Assembly: GCA_024663395.1 (NCBI GenBank)
Contig: JANFAH010000011.1
Coordinates: 1,178,001-1,242,000 of the forward strand
Reading direction: 5' to 3'
DNA from: Pisolithus tinctorius
Taxonomy: Eukaryota > Basidiomycota > Agaricomycetes > Boletales > Pisolithaceae
Length of the DNA stretch: 64,000 nt
Positions 48,536-60,686 of this stretch are shown one piece after another. Position numbers and translations under genes: made by a program. The notes under the pieces were generated by a model. That model was not told where the DNA came from. It was given only the letters and a program-made list of their open reading frames with translations, and did no database searches. Each line of letters starts with the position of its first letter. The stretch's first letter is position 1.

Positions 48536-50274
48536 ATGTCGTCGTCATCGTCTCACAAGCTCTTCAAGAAATCGCCTGAGCTCGATGCTGCGGCCAACTG
48601 CATTCTTCAAATTTATTTCAAGGATATCGCGGAAAGCAGCAAGCTGGGAAAGGTGGACAAGATTGTGAAGTGGAGAGGTGCCATCAAGGCGATAAACAAT
48701 GAACTAGTGCATCATAGCCTCATCACACTTTTTCACTAACTGATGTATTCAGGACTCTGTACGTGACCTCATTGCTAGGACAGATGAGATTCCGATGACC
48801 CTCATCGGTGTTGACATGTTCTTAAAGTGGCATGAAGACCTCGGCTCGATTGACCACCTGTGGCCTGAGTGGAAGACCGCCCTAGCCCCTTCCAAAACCG
48901 ACGTCGCCAACCACAAGTGGCTCGACATCGTCAAGCATCGATACGACTACCACCAGTTGGGCCTCCCTATGCCCCGTGTGGTGCCAACACCAACACCACC
49001 TGCTCAAAAGACCGAAATGCCTACGAGCGACAAAGGAAAACAGAAAGCGACTGAGGTGGAGGTGGAGCAAATGATAGTGGAGGGCTTGCACAGGATGGAG
49101 GTGGACGATGAGGGTGAAGAGGAGGTGCCAGAGAAGGAGGATGAGGAGGAAGAACAAGTACGAGGCAGGCAGAAGCGCCAAGCTGCTGTGAAAATGACGA
49201 CCCATCAATCCAGATGTCAATCCCGCACTACAAAGGCAACAGTGGAAACCGACGATGAAGACGATTCTTCCGCTCAAGGCCAATCGAAACACAAGCCTTG
49301 TCCACCGTCGGACGGACTATACGGTCATGCTGCCTTAGCTTTCAGAAGGACACCTTCCCCTGACCCCAAATCCTGCGAGTCGTGCCACAGATGCAAGGTC
49401 CGATGCTACAGGAACCCTGGGAAGTCCTGCTTCCTGTGCAATGGTCGCAAGATTCGATGCAACCATGCCAAAGGTGGCACTACTGCTCCAACTCGATGGA
49501 ATCCATTGCGAGCCAGGGGGAAAAAGCGAGCTCGAAGTCTGTCCCCGACGATGGAGGCCCAAGAACCCCAAAGCCCAGCAGAACGTCCCCAAAAGCGACA
49601 TGTTTCGATGGCTTCCAAAGCCATCGATACTGGGGTTGGGCCCTCCAACCAGGGAAAGACGATCCCCGAGGGATCTTCACTCAGTATGTTTCCAATTTCA
49701 TGTATTTACCACTGACTCAAATTTTATTCAGAGATTTGTATTCCTGCATTCAAACACGGGGATTCCCGCCCAATCCCAGCCGCTGTATGAGCGGATTCAA
49801 TCGTTGAGGTTGGCCCATCTGTTGCGCAGGAGGTACAGGAATCTATGGTAGCAGGTATGTTTAACCACTCCACATCTATGCTAAGTATCATCGTTAACCC
49901 TTGTATTCAAAGCAGAAACCCGCCCATCGACAATGGCGGCACCCGTCCAACCCACAACCGCTGCAACTCCCAGCGCACCGTCACCCGTCTGTGCCCCAAT
50001 TGCCAATGTTTTGCAAACGTCCAACACAATCGAACAGTGAATCGAAGATTTGGAATGTCGACTCCGCGATGCTGAGGCCCACCGCCAATACTATGAGGAT
50101 TGAATGTACGATTTCCAAATACAACAGGACGAGACCACGCAGATGCTGGACAGGATGGCGCGCAAGCTGGAGGCTCTGCGTATTCGGGTGTATGGATGAC
50201 CATTGGGTGACGACCTCATCGATCTCTTTGGGCCTCTGGCAGATGAGACAAGAGCAGATAGGACAGCAGGGTGA
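48536..50274 (+). pseudogene. Zn(II)2Cys6-motif protein with coiled-coil tail, four in-frame TGA codons
   Basis: Exons 48536-48706, 48753-49683, 49732-49854 and 49913-50274 join in frame; intron 1 has a CTAAC branch site. The N-terminus is Ser-rich and followed by KDIAESSKLGKVDKIVKW. The middle is highly acidic. The zinc motif at about 49375-49465 has spacing C-X2-C-X6-C-X7-C-X2-C-X6-C, exactly that of fungal binuclear zinc clusters. The C-terminus is a helical coiled-coil-like stretch (IEDLECRLRDAEAHRQYY). TGA occurs at 49788, 50038, 50101 and 50197, all in the 3' exons, and the likely true stop is 50272-50274. Possibly a transcription factor or an element-encoded DNA-binding protein. A product truncated at 49788 would keep the zinc cluster but lose the coiled coil. 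Confidence 0.65.
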
Positions 50275-50359
50275 ATGAGGCCATCTATAATTTTACTCCT
50301 CCGTGGTATATACAATGTTTTTTTACATTTCGCATTTTAATTGACCACTGCAGCTGCAT

Positions 50360-50750
50360 CATATACTCAACATTTACTTAGAGTGAGAAAAAGACAATGG
50401 CTAGACAGCCAACAGAATTGTGAAGGATAATCTCATTCTACTAAAACAATGGCTGATGTATCCCAATAGGTGGAAGCTTAGCAAATGCATGGCTTTGCGA
50501 TATAGCATAGTTAACATGAAGCTTAAAAAATGAGATAGTGGGATGGTCTCATTCTGCTAAAACTGGAGTCGATGGAGCCTGATAGACGGAACCCGAATGC
50601 GCGGGCTATGCTATTTACAGCGTTCACTTGGGATTTACAAAACACGATAATGACTAATAATAGGATAACAATGCAAAGAAAAATGTCAGCCTGCGAAAAC
50701 AGCATTCCATGGATCCTGATAGACACATCTGAGTCTGCTAATATGGCCGC
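50360..50750. repeat. Degenerate direct repeats, left of LTR copy B
   Basis: Units contain GATGGAGCCTGATAGACGGA or GATCCTGATAGAC motifs and AATAATAGGATAACAATGCA. The same series resumes after LTR copy B, where 52612-52790 is a near match of 50575-50735. Confidence 0.7.
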
Positions 50751-52606
50751 TGTCACACACCAAAGGTGTTGTGGACATGGTTACAGCTGACTCTGCCTAA
50801 CTCGTTGACGAGTTGCACACAATGCCCAAGCATGCAGATGAAGACTAAAGGCCTCATGCGTAGAAAGACTGTTGGACGTGAACAGTCATCCTTCGCACAA
50901 GATCGAGTCGTCAGTGCTAAAGAGAAAAGAGGAAGCGAGTTAAGCGCGCATTAAAGGTTTTTAGCGCCTGTGTACGGCATTCCGGTTTCCGTCATATCTC
51001 TGCCATTTCCAAAGATATCAACTTGGTTCGCATGCTCGCTTAAAGTGCTCAGCCCCACGATTCTTCCTTCCAAATTTGGAGAGGATCCTCACACCCTGCA
51101 TGTTTCTACAGCACTCCATCCATCAGATGCTCATTTCACAAAGTCCATCAATCATGGCCGCCTCTTCGTCAGTCATCTCACTTGTCTCATTTGCCAGAGA
51201 CAGTGGCTACGTATATCTGCCAGGCGTTCCCACCAGCTTCCGTCCTGAAGCCCCCTGGTTCATCCCGTCATTGTCAGCCCCGTCTCATCCCATGCAGCTT
51301 GGTCAGCGTGTTCTCCTTGTCAGTATGACTTCCAGAAGGACGTTCTTTGGTCGCCTCAGGTCTGTCACTCGGTTAGAAAGGTCTTATGTGGTCATTTCAG
51401 TCCCCCCGGTTGATGAAGCATATGGATCATTCCTCCCTGCTCCCTGCACCGTCTTTATTCCAGTCTCGTCCGTCATTCTTCCTGCATTGCGACAGCTGCA
51501 GTATAATCTACTGTCCTCCAGCCTCCCTGATTGCATTCATGACAAGTATGACATGCATCTTGCCTTCTTACTGCAAGATCCAGCAGAAGATGTCCCCCCT
51601 TCTCCTCCTCCTCCATCAGAGCCCCGTTCATGAAGTTTTTGTTAACTTCGCTGAGAGGATGGAAGGGTGGGAGACGCGATCGTGTATGCTCTCAATGCCC
51701 CACAGACCCCCAATGCCCTAGCCCCCTTTGACACCTGACTCATGCCCTTCAATTCTGGAGTTAATACTTCCCTATCTGGAAACACCATCCATCTGTCATG
51801 CCGTCTTTGGATCTAGAGATGTCTCTGCCGAGATCTAACTTGCATCGCCACCCCCTAATGTGATATCAGTGCGCTTACTCAGTTTCTGATTCTATTTGAC
51901 TCATTTTGTGATATTTTGACTATCCTTGACTCGTTCATTGCCAATACTTACCAATCCTCTTTGCTTGCTTACTTATCATTTCTCACTTACTCATCATGAT
52001 TACTCAGTCCTTACTCATTACTTACCAAGTGTTTGTGCCTTGTTTGTCACAAGCTGTGCTTCCCCCATAGTATATAAACCCCCATGTACTTAGCTACAGA
52101 GAATCAATCAAGAAGCAATCCAGAAGTCAGCTCAGCTCAGCATATCTCGTCATCGACAGTTGAGGCTCATTCGGAAGAGTCTATCTGTCTTCATTTATAT
52201 CATTGGTAGTTGAGGCTCCATCAAGGGTCTATCTACCTCTATTCATCATCAGCAGTATCATCAGTGCTTAGTCAGCAACCTCTTGTTTAGTCATCCATCC
52301 ACTCCTGCGTAACTCGTCATCGACTTGCGCCAGGAGCACATCCTATCGAAATCCATTTACTCCCAAGTCCTTTCGGCTGAACACCCCTGCTCTGTTCAGC
52401 ATCCCCTTCTCAATCAGCGTTCATTCATCCTCTCCTGCATAACTCGTCGACGACTTGCGCCAGGAGCCCTCTACTTGAAGTCCCCCCCCACACGTTTAGG
52501 TTTCTCTGCACTCCAGGTTCCGCGGAGGCAAACCACCACTCGCTCTTATTTGTCTTTTGTGTTGGATTTGTTTGGTTTTCACCAGCATTCCTCACTTTGA
52601 CTCACA
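50751..52606 (+). mobile_element. Solo-LTR-like element, copy B (1856 bp, TSD CCGC)
   Basis: Same termini as copy A (TGTCACACACCAAAGG to TTTGACTCACA), flanked by CCGC at 50747-50750 and 52607-52610. A TATATAAA box lies at 52071-52078. The 3' part has an internal duplication of about 120 bp around the ACTTGCGCCAGGAGC motif (52325 and 52453). It is inserted in a repeat field, as copy A is. Confidence 0.78.
51154..51633 (+). CDS. 159-codon ORF inside the LTR, copy B
   Basis: Exact length match to the copy A ORF, with start MAAS and the same conserved blocks. Many differences between the copies are at third codon positions, which suggests that both were translated after they separated. The function is not recognised. 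An upstream in-frame ATG at 51076 exists, but the shared start supports 51154. Confidence 0.6.
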   Translation: MAASSSVISLVSFARDSGYVYLPGVPTSFRPEAPWFIPSLSAPSHPMQLGQRVLLVSMTSRRTFFGRLRSVTRLERSYVVISVPPVDEAYGSFLPAPCTVFIPVSSVILPALRQLQYNLLSSSLPDCIHDKYDMHLAFLLQDPAEDVPPSPPPPSEPRS

Positions 52607-52610
52607 CCGC

Positions 52611-53120
52611 TAATGAATCCCAATAGACGGACACCTGGCGAACGAGCAGCTATGCTATTTACACCGTTCACTTGGGAGTTACAAAACAAGATAATGGCTA
52701 ATAATAGGATAACAATGCAAAGGAAGATGTCAGCCTGCGAAAATAGCATTCCGCGGATCCCGATAGACAGAACCCTTCCAAATGAGTGGCCTGTGCAATA
52801 TGCAAGGTTGATATGGACTGTCTCGACCTGCTAACATGGAATTCGATGGATCCTGATAGACGGAACCCTTCAAAGTGAGTGGACTGTGTGAGATGCAAGG
52901 CTGAGAGCAATTGGTCATTGGATGCAAATGCAAAGCAATATTCTCATTGCACTAATGTAGGATCCAAGGTATGCCCACAGGTTGGACATGTGCAAACAAG
53001 CAGAGAGTGAGATTCGCAAGGTTCAATTCAGGGAGAAAGTTGCATTCTGCTATTGTAGGAGCCAATGTATTTCGATAGGCAGAAGCTTGGCAAATGAGTG
53101 GATAAATATTTCTCAGCAGA
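52611..53120. repeat. Degenerate direct repeats, right of LTR copy B
   Basis: Continuation of the 50360-50750 series: GATCCTGATAGACGGAACCC-type cores recur near 52757 and 52852, and a more diverged one near 53075, with ATGCAAGGCTGAGA-type spacers. No coding potential. Confidence 0.65.
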
Positions 53121-53446
53121 TGGAAATACCACCAAGGGCATTCAGCCAGTCACTAGTGCCCAATTCACCCTCTGCATTGAGCAATAAATATTCTGTTTCC
53201 CAACAATGGTTTGTTGCCGTTCATCTCAGCCCGCAGATGCATGAGCCTTTCAAGACAGACGATATACATACGCATGTCATACCAGACATATCCACAATGG
53301 AAATAAAACATGTGAAAGGTAAATGAATGGGCTAGCTTGCCACTGGGCGTCTCCTGTGAAGTACCCGCTGACCCGCCCATCAGCTACAGGGCAGAATGCA
53401 AGGGTGGGGGATGGAAACTGCAGGTTCACATTGAGCTAACATTTAA

Positions 53447-56400
53447 CTACAAATCTTTCTCCAGGACAAACTGAATATCAGTCGCATTCATGGCCTGCCA
53501 TTTGCGTTCAGCATGCTCGGCCAACCTTGAATACATCATCCTCTGCCTCGCTGCATAACACCACACCCCAGGAGCTCCAATAGCGCTGTTTCCCATCTGT
53601 ATCTTATGCCATTCTTTTGCTTGAAATCTGAAGAAACTTATAGCCCATTGAAATTCTGATATTACAAGCTCTTCCTCTTCTTCCCAACGATCCTTGATGG
53701 ATTTTGCTCACAGCCAATGAATGTGATAAACTAATTGAAGCAAATTCATCAACCTTAAAGCACTGTTGAACAGTAAGGTCAACATACATTCAGACATCCA
53801 ACTCTTTGATTCTGTGTCCTGCGGGATGTTGATCGACCAAAACCATGGAAGATGGGTTCCGCAGTGCTCCTGTGCATTTTGGGAGAAGGCCGCTGTCTGC
53901 ACAGCCAGGTCTTCTTTATGAAGCTCTTGATAACATCCTAAGATATCTGCACCTGCACCAAGTGCAACCATGGCATCTCTGCATCGATTATAAATCGTGG
54001 CCTGTTTTTTTACTGAGACATTGATAGCGCAGATCATATCCCAGGCCCGAGTTTTCGTAGAATAGCTCTTAGCTGTGCGCACCACCCCCCGAAAGACAGC
54101 CGCCTTGTCTGCCAACGTAAGATGGAGGCCATGTAGCACATCATTAGCTTGACCTGTGCGAAGCTTCAGCTCCATTTCTGCAAGATTTTGAAGCCCTCGA
54201 GCTCGACATGCGTCAATGCCAAGAGCAGATGGAAGCAGCAATTTGTCCTGCAGTCCTGCCAGGGTTCCATCTGAGGTGGGCAACTCATCCCCCACATCGT
54301 CCAGCCAACCATCATCCGAAGCATAATCCTGCTCAGAATTTGCGTCAAGAAACGCAGTTGGCTGTACGGATTCGCTGGCGGAAGTGTTGGAGCCCACTTC
54401 AAGGTGCAGCTTCAAGTAAATCACAGCATCCGTGATAAAACCTGATTGTTCAGATGAAATGCGATCAGCATGGCATGCCATAGCCAATTTTTTCAATTCT
54501 GATGCCCGTTCCCCGACGTCCTTTCTGTCCATGTGAAGTGAGGTTATGGCCTCTTCTAAGCGTAAACCGCATGCTAGCCAACTAGCCGCTCCATGTAGGC
54601 TTCCACTAGGTCTTGGTTCCTCCAATAACATTAGTTCAATGGCACGCACTGTTGGTGCTTCTCGTGATATGTAAGTATTTTGCATTTATCCAAAAAGGCG
54701 GACGCCATACCCGCCCTTAATTGAACTTCGAAGATGTCCATGGCAGATGGGTTGGTGACGCGATCTTGCAGTGCATGAATCTCTTGCGTTCGCCAGCTGT
54801 CTTGCTGCTCTGCAGTCAAGGCTTCATCTAGCTTTATATATGCCTGCCTCACCAATGGCGCTGCTGCTTGAGCCGCTTTGAGCTTCTGCAATAGGCTATC
54901 CGCTTAATCTTGGATGTCAGAGAGTGCGCTGCAAGTGGATGCTCAGACTAACCAATCCGAATCATCTTCATGAAGTTGGAATCATTCATCTGGAAATCCA
55001 GCAGTTCTTGGCAATGTGGTGAGGTCATCCCGCGTGCAGATGTGGATGCCACGTTAAGGATGGACCACAACGTTTCAATGATTTCTCTGTCTACCCATCC
55101 GGCCCCCTTGATGAACAGCAGGGCATACCGTGCATAACATTCCTTCTTGTGCCCATGCACATGCCATATGCCAATTCCAGGGATAATCTGAAGCGACAAC
55201 AGGATATCAATCAACTCACTTCGACCCACATGCTTCTGCAGATTCGTCATGTAGGAGCAGTTAATGTCGTAGAAGCAAACCACTTGTTTGATCCCTTCCA
55301 TATTGTATCCCAACGCATTTGCCAAAGAGTAGTCCATGTTCAACTGTCTGCAGCGCCATCAGCGGGTGTCAAAATCGACCATTCAACCTCATACCTTTCT
55401 CCTTTTTGGAAATCAACAACACAATGCAGATAAAAGCATCCATGCTGTGCACATGCAGTCGCCCCAATTCTGGTCGCATGAAGCTTTCCTCGGGCTGCAT
55501 TTGCCTGACTGATAGCTCTGTGGTTGTTGCAGGTGGATTTCTGTGCCTGAGCTCAGATCAAGTTTTGCATGGGTTGAATTAATTCATACCTCCACGATAT
55601 GTGGAGTGGCCTTCAAATAGTCTGCGTATTGTGGATTGGTCACCATATAACCTAGTCTGTCCATCAACCGCACTTGATCTTCGGATTTCCGCTCATGCAT
55701 GTGTTCCGCTTTAAAGTTTCCGTCCATTACTACTGTGCAGGTGAACCGCCAGCTGGAGAAGGTCAGCATATGAGGATTGCAGTATTGGAGCAGCTTACTG
55801 GTCCAAATCCTCATTGGTATCAACATTTATTCCAGGCTGGGGGCATGCTGCACAAAATAATGCCAGTCCGCCTTTCTCTGCTGACCTGGTTGTCCCACGG
55901 AATCCATTCCATTTAAGTAGCTTGAGGTATCGCCATTTCTGCACAACCCGTAGAAGCTCACGGTATCTATCCTGATTGACCCTTCAGATATTCCAACACT
56001 TGGAACCAAAATACCAAATCTTACTGGAATGAGGTGTGGAAACACACTGGATGTGATCCGATGCAACTTGCTGTAATAGTTCATACCAGACGTTCCACAT
56101 TCCAGGTTGTCCCTCAGGAAGTCATCCAGAACCGCGAATGTGAATGCAGTGCTTGGCTTCTCGAACGTTGAGGGAAATAGTTTGGCTCTGAGTAACTGTA
56201 TGTATCGGGCTTCTGCAGTCTCGCATTCACACCAATTCACTACAATGAAATGAACACCTGTGACATCCATGACGGTGAGATATCTTGACCACGCTGGAGG
56301 ATGGAGGTGCTTTGGGTTTTCTTCAATATCTTCCACATCTTCCCACTCTTGATCATCCATGGGCAGAGGTTCACCTGCTGCTTGCTGGGCTTGTGCAATC

Positions 56401-57098
56401 ACATGGGGACAGGGTGCTCCACCATGTCCCAGGTGCAACCGAACGCCAGTCTGTGGGTCTTGATGTGAATGTAATTCTGGGCAACCAACTGATCTCTCAC
56501 CATATGGAGGGTGGATTCCTCATAGAAGTCCCCTGTCCACTGTTGGATCCTGTGGAAAAGCAGGCTCTCATGACTCTTCTGGCAACATTCTGTGCAGAAT
56601 AGGGGCTGATGCAAGCAATCCGGACATCTGTACACCCCGTTGTTGCCACACCAGGTGCAGTTCCTTGGCTCTGGGGAGGCTTCCAGCTCCAGGAGTATCT
56701 TCAAGAACTCCCTCTTCCATGGAACCCATTCATGGATGTAATCGTTCTGCATCTGACACACCATGTGAAGTCCGCTTTCGGGTTAGCGAACTGCTGCATA
56801 CCTTTTTCCGCAGTAACATCAGCTGCTGGACTGGTGGGCTCATGCTTTCATGTCCATCGAAGGCTGAATCCACCCATGCATCAAAGTACTTGTGGGAGCG
56901 AGACCTTGAATGCTTGGATGGTGAGGATCGGGGAGAATGGACAGGGGTTGTTGGATCTGGCTGTTTGATCGTGACTTCTACCAATCGCGATCTATATCTA
57001 CCTCCAGTTCTCCGAGTCTTGACTTCCAGCTGCTTCACCCGATGGCCCGGGGTAGGACCAATCATTCTCATGCCCTTTTGAGTGCTTCCCTTGGCCAT
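53447..57098 (-). CDS. KDZ transposase (CxC2 cysteine cluster), one in-frame TGA
   Basis: This is the Kyakuja-Dileera-Zisupton transposase. Exon 1 (57098-56802) is basic and Ser-rich; a 49-nt intron leads to QNDYIHEW and the CxC2 cluster (CTWCGNNGVYRCPDC then CTECC, HRIQQW). Next come LHLGHGGAPCP, DVTGVHFIVVNWCEC, FPSTFEKPSTAFTF, then DRYRELLRVVQKWRYL after an intron. The catalytic region has DGNFKAEH (about 55715), a KSTCNNHRA segment, CFYDINCSY (about 55260), HVHGHKKECY and DREIIETLW. The C-terminus has LPSALG, LRTGQANDVL and DRWEEEEEL. Introns of about 45-55 nt join these in frame. The only interruption I find is TGA at 53710-53708, where the family has Arg in HWLRAK, about 85 codons before the end. 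The call is secure; activity is uncertain. Confidence 0.93.
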
Positions 57099-57474
57099 CT
57101 GGAGGTTGCTGATTTGACAGTATGAGGTCGGTTGTTAGAAATGCTACCACTAGTGCAAGTCACTTTATCATTTAGCTCTATCGATGTTGGTACCTTAACA
57201 CATGTCAGGGCATAAATACAAATGCAACTACACCGGCCTTGTGCAATGCATGGCGCTGCCTTCTTATTATTGCTCAATCCCTGCCTGCACATTCCCTTCC
57301 TGCTGCAACATTACCTGGGTGCATTGCCTGGATTATGATGGTGAATTTGGATGCTATATTAGCTGATGTAGGTGAAACGAGATGTTCGGTATCAATATAA
57401 GTATGGATATGATTGGGCAAGCCAACTGACAGCCCGGATGCAAACCGGGAGCTAATCCGCCTTTGGGCAGGATC

Positions 57475-57574
57475 CTGTCAAAGAGATCAGCCTGATTGGA
57501 TATTTCAGTCGCTTCATGGAGCTCCTGTCAAAGAGATCAGCCTGATTGGATATTTCGGTTGCTTCACGGAGGTC
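57475..57574. repeat. Two tandem copies of a 50-bp unit in the KDZ intergenic region
   Basis: CTGTCAAAGAGATCAGCCTG starts at 57475 and again at 57525, each unit being 50 bp. The tandem lies between the divergent KDZ transposase and the accessory gene, so it could be a promoter or protein-binding region, or a subterminal repeat. Confidence 0.85.
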
Positions 57575-57698
57575 TGAACAAATTCCTTGGCATGACCACA
57601 CTAGTACTGAAATGCATTGAGACCAAACAAGGGCATGAAAAAACTTAGTAGCCAACCATCTATTATACACCATTATACATCATACCACATCATACTCC

Positions 57699-60250
57699 AT
57701 GGAGTCCCAGTATGAATCAGACACCTGGGATCAGATGGAAAGAGATGATGCTGATGGTGAGCGAGATATAGAACCATCAGATGTGGGGGAACAGGAGGAA
57801 GAAACATTTGAAGTGGAAGAGTTGGAGATCCTTGGGTGCCGACACCAGGAATGGAGGCAAGCAGGGAAGAAGAAGAAGCCTGTGGTTCCGCTATCTATAT
57901 GGGAGGAGATGCAGGGATTGGACAGGAACAAAGAGTTGAGAGGGAGCAAAGTCCAGATGAAGTGCAAGGTATGCTCTAAAAGTTCTGATTCAGATGCTCA
58001 CAATTCAAAGCACCCTTGTAGCTAATACAAGATTGGTTGAAAAAGCCCCTCCATTCAAAGAAGCCCTGCATTACCCTTAGATCCAGTTACAAATACTCTG
58101 TGCAGGCAGTGGTCCACGAATTGTACCAAGAGCAAATACAGGAGAAGCTTGCAAAAATGAAAGTAGAAGAAGGCGATACCCATGGAAGCAAGCAGATCCA
58201 ACAGTATCAGAATGCATTGACGGCTTTTATTCAGGACGACCTGATGGAGGAACAATTGGCTGCAGCTGAAGATATAGCAGAAAGGTGGAATGGGTGGGAA
58301 GGCCCTGTGCCAGAGACAAAAGCAAGGTGCGATTTTATGAGGTCAACTTCCCAGTCTTCAATTTATCCTGGTTCCCAGGAATGCAGCCAAGTATGGGTAC
58401 AAGTATGTCCGAAACTTTGCGATGGAGATGTGGAGATATTGCGGAATGCGCATGGTGTGTATGGCTGGGTGGAAAAATGAGGAGGGAACTATACAGGCAT
58501 GCACATGAGTCCACCATATTCTCCTCTAGGCCTAGGTAAGACTCATGCAATGACAGTATGGACTTCAATAACGAAATTGCGGATGGGATCCCCTTCAATG
58601 ATGTCCGCACACTGGAAGGAAGCTGGCGAGAGTACCTTGGGGAAACATTTGAGGAACCAGGAACACCACCCGAGCATGATGGCGAGTCAAGTCCCAAACA
58701 TGCTCAGAAAAAGACAGTGGCCAAAGCAATGAGGACGGGCAAGGTTGACTCCGTGAAATTGGTGAAAAATGCTGATGGAGAGATTTGGATAGGAGAAATC
58801 GTGGGCCTTAGCCGGGACCAACTACAAAAAACGGTTCATGGATTTATGACTGCTCACTACCGTGAGTGGCCAGAGTATTTAGTCTCCTCAATCTCTGACG
58901 AGTGCTATCAGGATTAGCATGCGGAAATCCCTCATCAGCAGTGCTGTTCAAGAATTTTGGTCATCATCAAGTGGAAATGATAGCAGCCTGCCATCTTCCC
59001 AAAGGATTTACCTTCGACCACGACCCAAGCCACATGTGGACGACAACAGCTACCCAGCTGCTGTCCTTTTGGTGCAAGCGACAGGAAACCCATCCAAATG
59101 ATGTGTTTGGATTTCAGAAATGGATCGATCGATCTGGCGAGCTGCAGCCACTGGTGGATAGAACTTTGGTACCCCTCCAGCTTGTGAGGCAGCGGAAATA
59201 CCAAAAGACACCTGCCCCCAAATACAAAAAGAATCCTGGAAGGAAAAATGTCAAGGGCAAGGGTAAAGCGCAGGAAGAGGGAGTGGCGGATGATAGTGCA
59301 GATGATAGTGCAGATGATAGTGCAGATGATAGTGTGGATGACAGTTTGGATGATCACGGCGAGGCTGAGGGGAGCGATGTTGGAACAGATGATCCCTCCA
59401 CTAAAAAGGTGCGCCATGTGTGATTTTCATTCATGACAGATCAGCACTAATGCGATTCCGGTCTTCAGGTATCTGGCAGGAGGCAAAACCGTGCCAAGAC
59501 ACCATTCCCTTCTTGTTCCCGCTCAAATCCCCCACCAGCTGATGGTTCCCATAGTGAGCAGCTCTCTGCACCTCCAGCCCATGCAAACACCACGGTGCAT
59601 CGTCCACGAAATAAAGCGCTAACTGACGATAATGGGAGGGAAAGCAATGGCCATGATTCCGATGATGAAGCTGATGAAGACACTTATTTGCCCACCCTAT
59701 CCAATTCAAAGAAATCGGCAACATCCCTGAATAGTGAGCTTCCCACTGCAACTTGTATTCGCAGCAAACTCTGATCTGCACTCAGGGAGCGAGTACACAA
59801 CTGAACTACAGGACCACTCAGAATACACAGATGCAGATGGATTAGAGAGCATTCCTTTCACTGACCTCCCAACTGAGGAGGGGTCAACGAGCAGAAACAA
59901 AGGTGGAAAGCTGAAATCCGCCCTGAAGCGCATGCACAAGGCAAGTTTGGTCATGTTGAATCAGTTGTCATGGCTAACAAGTTTGCGCTGTGTGTTAAGT
60001 CAGCTCTGTCAGAATCGAGTGAGCCAGACATGAATTGACGTCGACCTGGGGCCAAATACTCATCCAAGTCCAACAATAATGGATCTGCAACCTCCAATGC
60101 AGCATCCATGAATGTGAAACAGGGCGTCCCTGGGAGCACCTGGAAGTCACCTTGTGTCAGAAAGGCCCCTGCAAGGCCAGATGCAGATGTTCCATCTCCT
60201 GATGCAAAGAGATCATGCAAGCAAACAGGCAGCAATCAGAAGCGGAAGTA
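57699..60250 (+). CDS. KDZ-linked accessory gene 1, unknown function
   Basis: Divergent from the KDZ transposase. The start is ATG 57699 (MESQYESD). The acidic N-terminus (EEETFEVEELE) is followed by an exon reading VVHELYQEQIQEKLAKMKVE and IAERWNGWEGPVPE, which resembles the helical segment of large Agaricomycete proteins of unknown function. Later blocks are MWRYCGMRMVC (in the frame of about 58410-58470), DFNNEIADGIPFNDVRTLEG, CKRQETHPNDVFGFQKW and a DDSADDSADDSADDS repeat at 59287-59353. The end is a basic KRK tail at 60250. A TGA in GAATTGACGTCGA near 60034 sits in an Arg-like position, and a frame change near 58900 needs an intron or is a shift. I do not recognise the family. Confidence 0.5.
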
Positions 60251-60686
60251 GTTGTCAAATCCCTCAAACATTCAGAGTGGAAACCTTTTTTGGAACTCAT
60301 GTACGGTCTATAGAGTGCTTAGCCTAGTTTTACACATTAGAATACAAGTGTATGGAATGTATGGTAGCTCATGACACCATGGTGGTTGTGAGAGGCATCT
60401 TTGATATCAGAGAGAGGGATAGTTAAGCGGGATGGTTGAGCAGGACAATTGAGCAGAGAGCTGAGCGGGACAGGTCTATGTATTGGCCATGTGGAAGCGA
60501 CTGGTAGCTATCTATGTAGGGAGATATTGCTGCTCATCTCCCATGTATTGCTGTTACCCAAAATTTGGCTCCATCCGCCATTGTCCAACCTTGCTTCCCA
60601 CGGTGTGAATGATATTCTCACCATTGTTCCTACAAGTTTAAATCTTGATTGATCATTGAGCTATCAGTGAACCCATCGTTGTCAAA

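Noticed and set aside
48795..49292. Minus-strand ORF opposite the Zn2Cys6 gene
   Set aside because: It is a shadow of the acidic coding strand; Leu-rich composition arises from antisense Glu codons.
53447..57098. KDZ transposase broken by many frameshifts
   Set aside because: Frame changes at 56802, about 56020, 55800, 55610, 55370, 54900 and 54700 each coincide with a GT...AG intron of about 45-55 nt that restores family sequence. One change, near 56480, is not resolved.
59287..59353. 12-bp GATGATAGTGCA repeat as a CRISPR-like or regulatory array
   Set aside because: It is in frame, encodes a DDSA acidic tract and has no spacers, so it is simple coding repeat expansion.
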